From contig NZ_JAAOZC010000004.1 in NCBI RefSeq assembly GCF_011761305.1, positions 1 through 64,000 of the forward strand: a stretch of DNA of 64,000 bases, read 5' to 3'. A program made the translations under genes and the position numbers. Source of the stretch: Sphingomonas vulcanisoli. GTDB taxonomy: Bacteria > Pseudomonadota > Alphaproteobacteria > Sphingomonadales > Sphingomonadaceae. This document shows, piece after piece, positions 1-8,511 of this stretch. The notes below the pieces were generated by a model. It had not been told where the DNA came from, did no database searches, and worked only from the letters and a program-made list of their open reading frames with translations. How positions within the stretch are numbered: position 1 is the stretch's first letter; every line of letters starts with the position of its first letter.

Positions 1-79
1 CATCGCCACCCGATACGATCGCATCCCACAAAACTATCTCGCCAGCCTCTACCTCGCCGCGCTCTCGTTCTGGTGCTGA
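1..79 (+). mobile_element. IS5-family transposase, C-terminal remnant at the window edge
   Basis: The frame starting at base 2 is open to a TGA at 77-79 and reads IATRYDRIPQNYLASLYLAA followed by LSFWC. This resembles the extreme C-terminus of IS5-family DDE transposases, where an ATRYDK...NYLA segment sits near the end. Only the last 25 codons are in the window, so it cannot be told whether the element is intact. No terminal inverted repeat can be assigned without the other end. Its position beside a catabolic operon fits a role in moving or bounding that cluster, which is inference. Confidence 0.62.
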
Positions 80-268
80 ATGTCGATTCAGCCTAGGCCC
101 CTACCCTCAAAGACCCACCTGCATCGTGTGGAGACGAGTTCGACTTAGTCTGATAGCACCTTCGGACGGCCTGAACTGGGCCGAAGGCGGACGGGCGGCT
201 AAAAGCAAGCGATCGGAGAAAGCGGCCCAACAATAGATCGGCGAGCCGTCCGGTCCGGATAGTTTCCT
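80..268. other. Non-coding stretch between transposase remnant and IclR gene
   Basis: No convincing gene is present. The stretch would contain the right end of the IS element. It also holds an inverted repeat (CCTTCGG at 159-165 with CCGAAGG at 181-187) without a T-run. Short reading frames here lack family signatures and ribosome-binding sites. Confidence 0.5.
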
Positions 269-1039
269 TTATGTCGCCGGCCAGCCGAGGCGGGCGCTGA
301 TGGCGGCGCATCGTCGACCGAGTTCGGCAAGGGCGGCAGCGCCGTCCCGATAGGGAACGGCCTCGGCGGCGATGGCGGTGGCGACGAGCCTGACCCGCCC
401 CTGGAGATCGAAGATCGGAAAGGCGGTCGCATGCAGGCCCGGGATCAACGTTCCCTTGTCCTGCGCGAACCCGGCGACGCGGACGGACTGACGGATCGCC
501 GCGACGGCATCGGCCGTCATGATCGCACGCTCGATCTCGTCCGCCACCATCGCCGCAACATCCGCATCGGGCGAGAAGCTCAGAAACACCTGGCCGGTCG
601 CCGACCGCAGCAAGGGCAAGACCGATCCGACCTGCAGTGAGGTGATCACCGGCGGATGCCCCATATACAGTCGCACCACGGTCGGCCCGGCCGGCCCCAG
701 TGCCGAGATCTGGATGGTCGGTCCCATCTCCTCGGCGAGATCGCGTATCATGCCGTCGACCAGCGTGAAGGCATCGGTGGAGGTAAGCGCGGCAAGGCCG
801 AGCTGCAGCGCGGCCGCCCCCAGCGAATAGCGGCCCGAAGCGGCGTCTTGTTGCGCCATGTTGGCGGCGATCAGGCTTTGCAGATAGCGATGCGCCTGCG
901 GCGGCGGCATGGCGCAGGCCCGCGCCACCGCACTCAAGGTGGCGGCCCCGCCCAATTCGGTCAGCGCGCGCAGAACGCGCATGCCCGTTTCGACCGACTG
1001 GACACCTGCACGTCGCTCGGAAGGGATCTTTTCATTCAT
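269..1039 (-). CDS. IclR-family transcriptional regulator
   Basis: A 256-residue protein with an N-terminal winged helix-turn-helix (residues about 10-75, QSVETGMRVLRAL onward) and a C-terminal IclR effector-binding domain, the usual family layout and length. The frame is open further upstream, but the ATG at 1037-1039 is preferred: it begins MNEKIPSERR, matches the family length and has GGAAGAGG just upstream. The gene is divergent from the decarboxylase/catechol operon, the classical place for a local regulator that senses an aromatic substrate or intermediate. Catechol operons elsewhere are often under LysR-type CatR/CatM, so IclR control here is a local variant. The effector cannot be read from sequence. 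Confidence 0.9.
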   Translation of the reverse strand: MNEKIPSERRAGVQSVETGMRVLRALTELGGAATLSAVARACAMPPPQAHRYLQSLIAANMAQQDAASGRYSLGAAALQLGLAALTSTDAFTLVDGMIRDLAEEMGPTIQISALGPAGPTVVRLYMGHPPVITSLQVGSVLPLLRSATGQVFLSFSPDADVAAMVADEIERAIMTADAVAAIRQSVRVAGFAQDKGTLIPGLHATAFPIFDLQGRVRLVATAIAAEAVPYRDGAAALAELGRRCAAISARLGWPAT

Positions 1040-1084
1040 GCCTCTTCCTTCCCGACCAGCCACCTCAAGGCAAATCGAAACCAA

Positions 1085-1120
1085 ATTACCCTTGGCGTAA
1101 TCTATTGCTCCCTGCATAAT
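1085..1120 (+). promoter_or_regulatory. Putative promoter and IclR operator of the catechol operon
   Basis: A TTGGCG hexamer (1092-1097) and CATAAT (1115-1120) are separated by 17 bp. The -10 matches consensus at five of six bases, the -35 only at TTG. An inverted repeat ATTAC-N7-GTAAT (1085-1101) covers the -35. IclR-family proteins bind short palindromes near promoters, so this is the best operator candidate. It lies in the 144-bp divergent region and could control both directions. Inferred from spacing and symmetry only. Confidence 0.5.
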
Positions 1121-1183
1121 TTTATATAAGGAGGGGCACCGAAGCGCGCAGACTCGGGCCGCTCGACCGAGAGGAGATCCTCC

Positions 1184-2161
1184 ATGCAGAATAAGATCGC
1201 GCTCGAGGAGCATTTTGCCACGGCGGACACGATCGGCGATTCGGAGCCTTATTTCGGGCGCGACGTATGGCCGACCAAGAAAGCACAGCTGCTCGACCTG
1301 CAGGACGAGCGCCTGCGGCGAATGGACGCCTGCGGGATCGAAGTGTCGATCGTCTCGCTGAACTCGCCGGCGGTGCAGGCGCGGGCCGATGCTGCGCTCG
1401 CGATCGATATCGCGCGGCGTGCCAACGATCAGCTAGCCGAGCAGATCGCCCGCCGGCCCGACCGTTTTCGCGGCTTCGCGGCACTGCCGCTGCAGGACCC
1501 GGAGGCGGCGACGCTGGAACTGCGCCGCGCGGTGGAGGAGCTCGGGTTCGTCGGCGCGCTGGTCAACGGCTATTCGCAGACCGGATCGATGGACAAGGCC
1601 GTCTATTACGACCTGCCGCAGTTCCGCCCCTTCTGGGGCGAGGTAGAGCGGCTGGATGTGCCCTTCTATCTTCACCCCCGTTTGCCGCTGGCGAGCCAGC
1701 AACTGGCGACCGAGGGACATCCGTGGCTGATGGGGCCGGCGTGGCAATTCTCGGTGGAGACGGGCACGCACGCGCTGCGGCTGATCGGATCGGGGCTGTT
1801 CGACGAATTTCCGAAATTGACCGTCGTGCTGGGGCATCTGGGCGAGCTGCTGCCGTTCAATATCTGGCGCACGTCGCACTGGGCCTCCGCCGACGGGCGC
1901 AACCCGCAAGGCATTCCGGCAAAGAAGTCTTTCGTCGATTACCTGCGGCAGAACTTCTATGTCACCACCAGCGGCAATTTCCGGACGCTGGCGATGCGCA
2001 ACGCGATGGAGGAGATGGGCACAGCGCGGGTGCTGTTCTCCAGCGACTATCCGTTCGAGGAGATGGAGGAAGCGGCGACATGGTTCGATGCGGCGGAGAT
2101 CGGCGAGAACGACCGCGAGGCGATCGGCCGCGACAATGCGCGGCGGCTGTTCAAGCTTTAG
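1184..2161 (+). CDS. Hydroxybenzoate decarboxylase, amidohydrolase family (gamma-resorcylate / 2,3-dihydroxybenzoate type)
   Basis: A 325-residue TIM-barrel amidohydrolase of the ACMSD/gamma-resorcylate decarboxylase group. Metal ligands are visible: Glu8 and His10 in ALEEH, His164 in YLHPR, Asp288 in SSDYPFE, plus active-site His218 in GHLGE. The length and the opening MQNKIALEEHF agree closely with characterised gamma-resorcylate decarboxylases. The family removes CO2 from ortho-hydroxybenzoates without cofactor or oxygen. Because catB, catC, catA and pcaD follow, the most economical substrate is 2,3-dihydroxybenzoate, giving catechol; gamma-resorcylate or salicylate remain possible. The start has AGGAG seven bases upstream. 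First gene of the operon; 19 bp precede catB. Confidence 0.85.
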   Translation: MQNKIALEEHFATADTIGDSEPYFGRDVWPTKKAQLLDLQDERLRRMDACGIEVSIVSLNSPAVQARADAALAIDIARRANDQLAEQIARRPDRFRGFAALPLQDPEAATLELRRAVEELGFVGALVNGYSQTGSMDKAVYYDLPQFRPFWGEVERLDVPFYLHPRLPLASQQLATEGHPWLMGPAWQFSVETGTHALRLIGSGLFDEFPKLTVVLGHLGELLPFNIWRTSHWASADGRNPQGIPAKKSFVDYLRQNFYVTTSGNFRTLAMRNAMEEMGTARVLFSSDYPFEEMEEAATWFDAAEIGENDREAIGRDNARRLFKL

Positions 2162-2180
2162 TCGGCGGGCCGAGAGCACT

Positions 2181-3341
2181 ATGATCGGGATCGACCGGAT
2201 CGAGACCTTCCTGGTCGATCTGCCGACGATCCGCCCGCACGTCTTGGCGATGACGACGCTGCATCGCCAGACGCTATGCCTCGTCCGCATCCACTACGCC
2301 GACGGCATTACCGGCGTCGGCGAGGCGACGACGATCGGCGGGCTCGCTTATGGCGACGAAAGCCCGGAAGGCGTCAAGCTCGCGATCGACACCTATTTCG
2401 CGCCGATCCTGCTCGCCGTCGACGCGACCCGCCCGGCGGCGGCGATGGCGGCGGTCGCGCGCCATGTCGTCGGCAACCATTTCGCCAAATGCGCGGTGGA
2501 GACCGCGCTGATCGACGCGATGGGCAAGCGCGCCGGCTTGCCGGTGAGCGAACTGCTCGGCGGGCGGGTGCGCGAAACGGTGCCGGTGCTGTGGACGCTG
2601 GCCAGCGGCGATACGTCGCGGGACATCGCCGAGGCAGAGGCGATGCTCGCTGAGCGCCGTCATGACACGTTCAAGCTCAAGATCGGCAAGCGCGCGCTGG
2701 CGGACGATGTCGCGCATGTCGCGGCGATCAAGCGCGCGCTCGGCGATGCGGCTTCGGTGCGGGTCGACGTCAACATGGCGTGGGACGAGCCGACCGCGCG
2801 GCGCGGCATCGCCATGCTCGCGGACGCCGGCTGCGATCTCGTCGAGCAGCCGATTAACCGCCATGACCGCGCCGGCATGGCGCGCCTCGCCGCACGCGCC
2901 GCTATCCCGATCATGGCCGACGAGTCGCTCCATGGTCCGGAGGACGCCTATGATTTCGCGGTGCGCGCTGCAGCCGATGTGTTCGCGGTGAAGATCGAGC
3001 AATCCGGCGGGCTGTTCGCCGCCAAGCGCGTGCAGGCGATCGCCGATGCCGCCGGCGTCGCGCTCTATGGCGGCACCATGCTGGAGGCCGGAGTTGGCAC
3101 CATCGCCTCGGCTCACGTCTTCTCAACCTTCCCCAAGCTCGCCTTCGGCACCGAATTGTTCGGCCCGCTGCTGCTGACCGAGGAAATCCTCGAAGAACCG
3201 CTCGACTATGGCGACTTCGCGTTGCGCGTGCCCACCGGTCCCGGCCTCGGCATCGCTTTGGATGAAGACAGGCTCGCCTTCTTCCGCCGCGATGCCGCTT
3301 CGCGTCCGGCGATCAGTCTGCCCTCCAAAGAAAAGGCGTAA
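2181..3341 (+). CDS. catB: Muconate cycloisomerase (cis,cis-muconate lactonizing enzyme)
   Basis: A 386-residue enolase-superfamily protein that would cyclise cis,cis-muconate to muconolactone in the beta-ketoadipate pathway. Catalytic features are in place: the KxK pair Lys165/Lys167 (FKLKIGK), metal ligands Asp196 (VDVNMAWD), Glu222 (VEQPI) and Asp247 (MADES), and Lys271 (AVKIEQSGG). The N-terminal capping domain covers about residues 1-125. The frame is open upstream inside the decarboxylase gene, but the ATG at 2181 gives the usual MIGIDRIETFLVDLP start and standard length. Dipeptide epimerases share this fold; placement between a decarboxylase and catC/catA settles the assignment. Confidence 0.93.
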   Translation: MIGIDRIETFLVDLPTIRPHVLAMTTLHRQTLCLVRIHYADGITGVGEATTIGGLAYGDESPEGVKLAIDTYFAPILLAVDATRPAAAMAAVARHVVGNHFAKCAVETALIDAMGKRAGLPVSELLGGRVRETVPVLWTLASGDTSRDIAEAEAMLAERRHDTFKLKIGKRALADDVAHVAAIKRALGDAASVRVDVNMAWDEPTARRGIAMLADAGCDLVEQPINRHDRAGMARLAARAAIPIMADESLHGPEDAYDFAVRAAADVFAVKIEQSGGLFAAKRVQAIADAAGVALYGGTMLEAGVGTIASAHVFSTFPKLAFGTELFGPLLLTEEILEEPLDYGDFALRVPTGPGLGIALDEDRLAFFRRDAASRPAISLPSKEKA

Positions 3342-3346
3342 GGCCC

Positions 3347-3637
3347 ATGCTGTTCATGGTCGAAATGGACGTCAACGTGCCCCTCGATACCGATCAGGAA
3401 CGCTTCGCCGCCCTGAAGCAGGCGGAAAAGGAGCGGTTCCAGGAGTTGCAGCGCGCCGGCACATGGCGCCATATCTGGCGTGTCGTCGGACACTATAGCA
3501 ACGTCAGCATCTTCGATGTCGCCGATAATGCCGCGCTGCACGACATTCTGACGGCGCTGCCGCTTTATCCGTTCATGAATATACGGGTTACCGCGCTCTG
3601 CCGTCACCCCTCCTCGATCCACGACGACGACCGCTGA
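3347..3637 (+). CDS. catC: Muconolactone delta-isomerase
   Basis: A 96-residue protein of the size and ferredoxin-like fold of CatC, which moves the double bond of muconolactone to give 3-oxoadipate enol-lactone. It starts MLFMVEMDVNVP and carries the characteristic central GTWRHIWRVVGHYSN segment and the DNAALHDILTALPLYP stretch. It begins five bases after the catB stop, so the two are almost certainly co-transcribed. CatC forms a large homo-oligomer in studied bacteria; nothing here suggests otherwise. Confidence 0.94.
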   Translation: MLFMVEMDVNVPLDTDQERFAALKQAEKERFQELQRAGTWRHIWRVVGHYSNVSIFDVADNAALHDILTALPLYPFMNIRVTALCRHPSSIHDDDR

Positions 3638-3666
3638 ACGGTTCGCATCAGCCCAGGAGAGTTCGC

Positions 3667-4557
3667 ATGAAGGAAGATTTCGTCTCAACCGCGCCCATCC
3701 AGACGCTGCTCGACAAGGCCAGCGGTCTGACCGAAACGGGCGGCGATCCGCGCCTGAAGGCGATCATGCGCGACCTGATCGAGGCGGCGATGACGGTCAT
3801 CGTCCGGCACGATGTGAATGAAAGCGAGCTGTGGCAGGCGGTCTCCTTCCTGCAGGACGGGGTCGGCGAGTTCGGCCTGCTGATGCCGGGCATCGGCCTC
3901 GAACATTTCATGGATCTGCTAATGGACGCCCGCGATGCGGAGCAAGGTCGCGGCGGCGGCACCCCGCGCACGATCGAGGGGCCGCTCTATGTCGAGGGTG
4001 CGCCGCTGGTCGAAGGGGACGTCACCCTGACCGACGATCCTGACGACACCGATACACTCTACATGACCGGCGAGATCAAAGGGCCGGATGGCGAGCCCGT
4101 GTCAGGCGCGACCCTCCACGTCTGGCACGCGGATTCGCGGGGCTTCTATTCCCATTTCGACCCAACCCGCGAACAGACGCCGTTCAACAATCGCCGCCGC
4201 ATCAAGCTCGGCGCCGACGGGGCCTATTCCTTCCGTTCCAAGGCGCCGAACGGCTATAGTGTGCCGCCGGGCGGCGCCACCGATCGGCTGATGCAGGCGT
4301 TAGGCCGCCACGGCAACCGGCCCGCGCATGTCCACTTCTTTATCGAGGCGCCGGGCTATCGCACGCTGACGACGCAGATCAATTTCGGCGACGATCCCTT
4401 CGCCGCGGACGATTTCGCGTTCGGCACGCGCGAGGGGCTGTTGCCGGTGCCGAACCGTCAGGGCGACAGCGTCTTCATCGCCTTCGACTTCACGCTGGAA
4501 AAAGCGCGGGACGCGGACGAGCAGGCCTTCTCCGCCCGGTCACGCGCGACGGCATGA
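3667..4557 (+). CDS. catA: Catechol 1,2-dioxygenase (intradiol, Fe(III))
   Basis: A 296-residue intradiol dioxygenase that opens catechol between its hydroxyls to cis,cis-muconate. The four iron ligands of the family are visible: Tyr161 (GFYSHFD), Tyr197 (NGYSVPP), His221 and His223 (RPAHVHF). An N-terminal helical dimerisation domain (about residues 1-98) precedes RTIEGPLYVEGAP, typical of catechol rather than protocatechuate enzymes. Hydroxyquinol 1,2-dioxygenases look similar, but catB and catC beside it argue for catechol. AGGAGAG stands upstream of the start. The last codons overlap pcaD by four bases (ATGA), indicating translational coupling. Confidence 0.93.
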   Translation: MKEDFVSTAPIQTLLDKASGLTETGGDPRLKAIMRDLIEAAMTVIVRHDVNESELWQAVSFLQDGVGEFGLLMPGIGLEHFMDLLMDARDAEQGRGGGTPRTIEGPLYVEGAPLVEGDVTLTDDPDDTDTLYMTGEIKGPDGEPVSGATLHVWHADSRGFYSHFDPTREQTPFNNRRRIKLGADGAYSFRSKAPNGYSVPPGGATDRLMQALGRHGNRPAHVHFFIEAPGYRTLTTQINFGDDPFAADDFAFGTREGLLPVPNRQGDSVFIAFDFTLEKARDADEQAFSARSRATA

Positions 4558-5372
4558 AGATCGCGGCGGACGGCAGCGTCACGAGGGCCATAACGACCGG
4601 CGACGGCTGTCGCATCGCCTATCGCTTCGATGGCCCCGAGGGCGCGCCGGTGCTACTGCTGTCCAATTCGCTCGGCACCGCGATGGCGATGTGGGAGCCG
4701 CAAATGGCGGCCTTCACGGAGCACTTTCGTGTTTTGCGCTATGACAGCCGTGGCCACGGCGCATCGGATGTGCCGCCCGGCAGCTATTCGATCGATCGGC
4801 TCGGCCGCGACGTGATCGAGCTGGCCGATGCGCTGGGCATAGCGACGTTCACTTTCTGCGGTCTCTCCAAGGGCGGCATGATCGGGCAATGGCTCGGCTG
4901 GCGGGCGCCTGAGCGGCTGGACCGGCTGATCCTCGCCAACACCTCCGCCTATATGGGGCTGCCAACGGGCTGGGACCATCGCATCGCGACGGTACTCCGA
5001 AACGGAATGCCGACGATGACCGATGCCGTGATCGCCCGCTGGTTTACACCGGATTTCACCGCGACCCACCCGAAGGACATTGCGCCGGTTCGCACCATGC
5101 TGCTGGCAACCGATCCGGAAGGCTATGCGGGATGCTGTGCCGCGATCCGCGATATGGATCAGCGGCGGCTACTGACGCTGATCCCAACGCCGACATTGGT
5201 CATCGCAGGCGACGCCGATCCCGCCACGCCGCTCGATCACGCGCGGCAGCTTTCGGAATCGATCCCCGATGCACGGTTGGTCGTCCTCCCTGCAGCGCAC
5301 CTTTCCAATGTCGAACAGCCAATAAGATTTGCGGATGCTTTCATCCAGTTTGTTATGGAAAACCGTCGTTGA
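4554..5372 (+). CDS. pcaD: 3-oxoadipate enol-lactonase, alpha/beta hydrolase
   Basis: A 272-residue alpha/beta hydrolase that would hydrolyse 3-oxoadipate enol-lactone to 3-oxoadipate. The nucleophile elbow is GLSKGG with Ser105, where most PcaD proteins have GLSMGG. The acid is probably Asp222 (GDADPATP) and the base His249 (PAAHLSNVEQP). It starts inside the catA stop (ATGA overlap) and ends the operon. The next steps, a 3-oxoadipate CoA-transferase and thiolase, are not in the window and must be encoded elsewhere. Confidence 0.92.
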   Translation: MKIAADGSVTRAITTGDGCRIAYRFDGPEGAPVLLLSNSLGTAMAMWEPQMAAFTEHFRVLRYDSRGHGASDVPPGSYSIDRLGRDVIELADALGIATFTFCGLSKGGMIGQWLGWRAPERLDRLILANTSAYMGLPTGWDHRIATVLRNGMPTMTDAVIARWFTPDFTATHPKDIAPVRTMLLATDPEGYAGCCAAIRDMDQRRLLTLIPTPTLVIAGDADPATPLDHARQLSESIPDARLVVLPAAHLSNVEQPIRFADAFIQFVMENRR

Positions 5373-5726
5373 GTTGATGCTTCGGCGGAGCCGAAAGGCG
5401 CAGGTATGAAAAGTCACTCAAACTTGATCGCTTGGACTCGTTCGACCGACAAGCTGGCGAAATTTCAAATGTCGGCAGAAAGCATTCGTTCGGCTTTCCA
5501 CCCAAAAGTCGATCACTCCCGATCTGCACCGCAGTTGCGATGAACGAAGGGCAGATTTTGGGATCGGAGATGCTGGAGGCGAACGGCGAAAAAGGGGCGC
5601 TTAGCTGCCGTCCAGTCCGGCTGAACGAGCGTCGCTATCGCCGCCTCAACTCCTGAAAGCGGACTGGCCGGTTTCCACCCCGTTCCGGTCATTCGCAACC
5701 GCACTGTCCCCCCTCAGGCCGGCGCG
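5373..5726. other. Gene-free region downstream of the catechol operon
   Basis: About 350 bases without a credible gene. Right after pcaD there is a short inverted repeat (TTCGGC-GGA-GCCGAA, no T-run) that may help end transcription. A 74-codon frame at 5432-5656 and a 63-codon frame on the other strand lack ribosome sites and any recognisable domain; they look like degenerate intergenic sequence. Confidence 0.5.
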
Positions 5727-6218
5727 CTATTTCTTCCGCGTGAAATCCACCGAAACGACGTTTGAGCCGTCCTCCACCGGCTTGACGATCGGATCATTCT
5801 CCGCCGCCGCAATCTCTTCGGGCTGCTGATCGTCGACCTGCGCGGAGAAGTGCAGCGCGAAATCGACGGCGGGATCATGGAAGGCGGTGATCGCGGCGAA
5901 GGGGATCACCAGTCGCGATCCGATCTGATTGAACGAGAGGCCGACCTCGAAACCCTCGGCCGACACCTTCAGATCCCAATAGCGGTTCTGGATGACGATC
6001 GTCATCTCATCGGGGTAGCGTTCGGTCAGGTGGCGTGGGATATCGACGCCGGGGGCGTGCGTCTTGAAGGTGATGTAGAAATGGTGGCTGCCCGGCAGGC
6101 CATCCTTCTCCACCTGCCCCAGCACGCGGCCGACCACGGCGCGCAGCGCGTCCTGCACGATCTCGTCGTAGGGAATCAGGCTGTCGGGCGGGGTATCGGT
6201 CACGCCCCTCACCTGCAT
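5727..6218 (-). CDS. sspB: SspB-family ClpXP adaptor
   Basis: A 163-residue protein of the alphaproteobacterial SspB type, which tethers ssrA-tagged and other substrates to ClpXP. Recognisable blocks are [31 protein letters not shown], the [16 protein letters not shown] core and a C-terminal [10 protein letters not shown] tail; in studied homologues the tail binds the ClpX zinc domain. The frame is open 85 codons further upstream, but that part overlaps hisB antisense, so the ATG at 6216-6218 is taken; a GTG five codons further in is an alternative. Divergent from hisB across 60 bp. Confidence 0.87.
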   Translation of the reverse strand: MQVRGVTDTPPDSLIPYDEIVQDALRAVVGRVLGQVEKDGLPGSHHFYITFKTHAPGVDIPRHLTERYPDEMTIVIQNRYWDLKVSAEGFEVGLSFNQIGSRLVIPFAAITAFHDPAVDFALHFSAQVDDQQPEEIAAAENDPIVKPVEDGSNVVSVDFTRKK

Positions 6219-6278
6219 GGGCCTTTCCGAAGGGTCAAGCCCGTTGCCTCGATCAGGCACCGCGCTATTAGGCGCGTC

Positions 6279-6878
6279 ATGCGCACCGCCACCGTTGCCC
6301 GCAGGACCGCCGAAACCGGCATATCCGCGACCGTCAACCTCGACGGCACGGGGGTCTATCGCGTCGCCACCGGGATCGGCTTCCTCGATCATATGATCGA
6401 ACAGCTCTCGCGCCATTCGCTGATCGATATCGATCTGGAGGTGAAGGGCGATCTCCACGTCGATCAGCACCACACCACCGAGGATAGCGCAATCGCGCTC
6501 GGCCAGGCGATCGCCAAGGCGCTGGGCGAGAAGCGCGGCATCGTCCGCTACGGCACCGCCTACGCGCCGATGGACGAGACGCTGACCCGGGTGGCGATCG
6601 ACATTTCGGGGCGGCCGTTCCTGGTGTGGAAATCAGAGTTTACGCAGGAGAAGATCGGCGAGCTGGATACCGAGCTGATCGATCATTGGTTCCAGAGCTT
6701 CGGCGGCGAAGTGGGCATGACGCTCCACGTCGAGACTTTGTACGGCAAGAACAACCACCACATTTGCGAAAGCATCTTCAAGGCCTGCGCGCGCGCGCTG
6801 CGGCAGGCGGTGGAGATCGATCCGCGCAAGGCCGACGCCATCCCATCGACCAAGGGCACGCTCGGCGGCCAGGCATGA
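6279..6878 (+). CDS. hisB: Imidazoleglycerol-phosphate dehydratase
   Basis: A 199-residue HisB (sixth step of histidine synthesis, giving imidazole-acetol phosphate). Both pseudo-repeats carry the manganese-binding motifs: [13 protein letters not shown] with [12 protein letters not shown], and [21 protein letters not shown]. Length equals the single-function bacterial enzyme, not the bifunctional enteric form. The start at 6279 gives [23 protein letters not shown]; the longer open frame upstream runs antisense through sspB and is ignored. The stop overlaps the hisH start. Confidence 0.97.
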   Translation: MRTATVARRTAETGISATVNLDGTGVYRVATGIGFLDHMIEQLSRHSLIDIDLEVKGDLHVDQHHTTEDSAIALGQAIAKALGEKRGIVRYGTAYAPMDETLTRVAIDISGRPFLVWKSEFTQEKIGELDTELIDHWFQSFGGEVGMTLHVETLYGKNNHHICESIFKACARALRQAVEIDPRKADAIPSTKGTLGGQA

Positions 6879-7489
6879 CGCTGGCGCTGGTCGATTATGG
6901 CGCGGGCAATCTTCGCTCGGTCGAAAACGCGCTGCGGGCGGCGGGGGCGGAGAATATCCGCGTGACGACCGATGCCGATGTCGTGCGCGGTGCCGATCGC
7001 ATCGTGCTTCCCGGCGTTGGTGCCTTTGCCGCATCGATGGCCGCGCTCAAGGCTCTGCCGGGCATGACCAAGGCGCTGACCGAGACGGTGCGCGACAAGG
7101 GCCGCCCCTTTCTCGGCATCTGCGTCGGCATGCAATTGATGGCGGAGGCGGGCGAGGAATTCGGGCGGCATCAAGGGCTCGGCTGGATCCCCGGCACCGT
7201 CGCCAAGCTCGAACCCACCGACCCGGACGCGCGTATCCCCCACATGGGCTGGAACGACGTCACGATCGCCACCGCGCACCCGCTGATCGAGGTGGGCGAG
7301 GCCTATTTCCTCCACAGCTTCGCCTTCGAAGCGCGCGAGGCAAGCGATCTGGCGGCGACCACGGATCATGGCGGCCAGGTCACCGCCGCGGTCGCGCGCG
7401 ACACGATGCTGGGCGTGCAGTTTCACCCCGAGAAGAGCCAGGCCTATGGGCTGCGCTTGTTGAAGAGGTTTCTGGAATGGCGGCCGTGA
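6875..7489 (+). CDS. hisH: Imidazole glycerol phosphate synthase, glutaminase subunit
   Basis: A 204-residue class I glutamine amidotransferase that feeds ammonia to HisF. The triad is visible: Cys83 (GICVGMQL), His184 and Glu186 (FHPEKSQ). The oxyanion region PGVGAF is at residues 46-51. It starts in the ATGA that ends hisB, so translation is probably coupled. Partner hisF lies two genes downstream, after hisA. Confidence 0.97.
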   Translation: MTLALVDYGAGNLRSVENALRAAGAENIRVTTDADVVRGADRIVLPGVGAFAASMAALKALPGMTKALTETVRDKGRPFLGICVGMQLMAEAGEEFGRHQGLGWIPGTVAKLEPTDPDARIPHMGWNDVTIATAHPLIEVGEAYFLHSFAFEAREASDLAATTDHGGQVTAAVARDTMLGVQFHPEKSQAYGLRLLKRFLEWRP

Positions 7490-7492
7490 TGA

Positions 7493-7616
7493 TCCTCCCC
7501 AAGCTTGCTTGGGGAGGGGGACCGCCGAAGGCGGTGGAGGGGCGGCGGGCGAAGCACGCCGACTTTCGTCGGCGCCCCTCCACCATCCTGCGGATGGGCC
7601 CCCTCCCCCCGCTGCG
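7493..7616. repeat. Palindromic intergenic element R1
   Basis: An imperfect inverted repeat between hisH and hisA. The left end CCTCCCCAAGCTTGCTTGGGG is itself a hairpin; an inner arm GGTGGAGGGG pairs with CCCCTCCACC, and the right end is CCCCCTCCCC. It resembles the element at 59711-59839. The GAGGAGG ribosome site of hisA follows directly. Not coding. Confidence 0.7.
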
Positions 7617-7631
7617 CGCGAGGAGGATTTT

Positions 7632-8369
7632 ATGAGCATCACCGTCTTCCCGGCGATCGATCTCAAGGGCGGGAAGGTCGTGCGCCTTGCCGAGGGCGAT
7701 ATGGATCGCGCGACCGTCTATGGCGACGATCCCGCTGCGCAGGCCGCAGCCTTCGCCGAAGCCGGCGCGACGCATCTCCATGTCGTCGATCTCGACGGCG
7801 CCTTTGCCGGGGAATCGGTGAATGGCGGCGCGGTGGAGCGGATCGTCCGGAGCTTTCCCGGCAAGGTCCAGCTCGGCGGCGGCATCCGCACCCGCGCCAA
7901 CATCGATCGCTGGCTGGAGCTGGGCGTTTCGCGCGTGGTGATCGGCACCGCGGCGCTCGAAAACCCCGATCTGGTGCGCGAGGCGGCGGGCGCGCTGCCC
8001 GGTCACATCGTCGTCGCGGTCGATGCCAAGGACGGCATGGTCGCGACGCGCGGCTGGGCCGAGGTCTCCGATCTTACCGCCGCCGATCTCGCCAAGCGTT
8101 TCGCCGATGCGGGCGTGGCGGCGCTTCTGTTCACCGACGTCGGGCGGGACGGGATGATGAAAGGCTGCAACATCCACGCGACTATTGCCCTCGCCCGTGC
8201 CACTTCAATGCCCGTGATCGCCAGCGGCGGCGTCAAGGATCTCGCCGACATCGCCGAACTGACCCGCGCCGCTTCGGAGGGGATCGAAGGCGTGATCACC
8301 GGGCGGGCGATCTATGACGGCACCTTGAACCTCGCGTCGGCGCTGAAGGTGGCGAGGGGCGGATGGTGA
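7632..8369 (+). CDS. hisA: ProFAR isomerase (phosphoribosylformimino-5-aminoimidazole carboxamide ribotide isomerase)
   Basis: A 245-residue beta/alpha-barrel isomerase of histidine synthesis. The first catalytic aspartate is Asp10 in [14 protein letters not shown]; the second lies in the VVAVDAKDG strand. Two half-barrel phosphate sites (GGGIR and ASGGVKD) are present. The ATG at 7632 has AGGAGG upstream; the frame is open further upstream only through the repeat element. An in-family PriA activity on a tryptophan intermediate is not expected outside Actinobacteria. Confidence 0.97.
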   Translation: MSITVFPAIDLKGGKVVRLAEGDMDRATVYGDDPAAQAAAFAEAGATHLHVVDLDGAFAGESVNGGAVERIVRSFPGKVQLGGGIRTRANIDRWLELGVSRVVIGTAALENPDLVREAAGALPGHIVVAVDAKDGMVATRGWAEVSDLTAADLAKRFADAGVAALLFTDVGRDGMMKGCNIHATIALARATSMPVIASGGVKDLADIAELTRAASEGIEGVITGRAIYDGTLNLASALKVARGGW

Positions 8370-8382
8370 GCGAGACCTCAAT

Positions 8383-8503
8383 CCCCTCTCCCCTGCAGGG
8401 GAGAGGGCTAGGGAGAGGGGGCGATGTAGATGTCTGGCGACGCGCCCAGTCCTGTACGACTCCCCCTCTCCCCGGCCCTCTCCCCGCCGGCGGGGAGAGG
8501 GAG
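8383..8503. repeat. Palindromic intergenic element R2
   Basis: Inverted repeat between hisA and hisF. Left hairpin CCCCTCTCCCCTGCAGGGGA and right hairpin CCCTCTCCCCGCCGGCGGGG bracket a spacer. The right arm ends GGGGAGAGGGAG, which lies eight bases before the hisF ATG and can serve as its Shine-Dalgarno. Confidence 0.75.
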
Positions 8504-8511
8504 TTTGCGCT

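Noticed and set aside
5432-5704. Short frames on both strands downstream of pcaD
   Set aside because: No ribosome sites, no family patterns and overlapping frames on both strands; best read as degenerate intergenic DNA.
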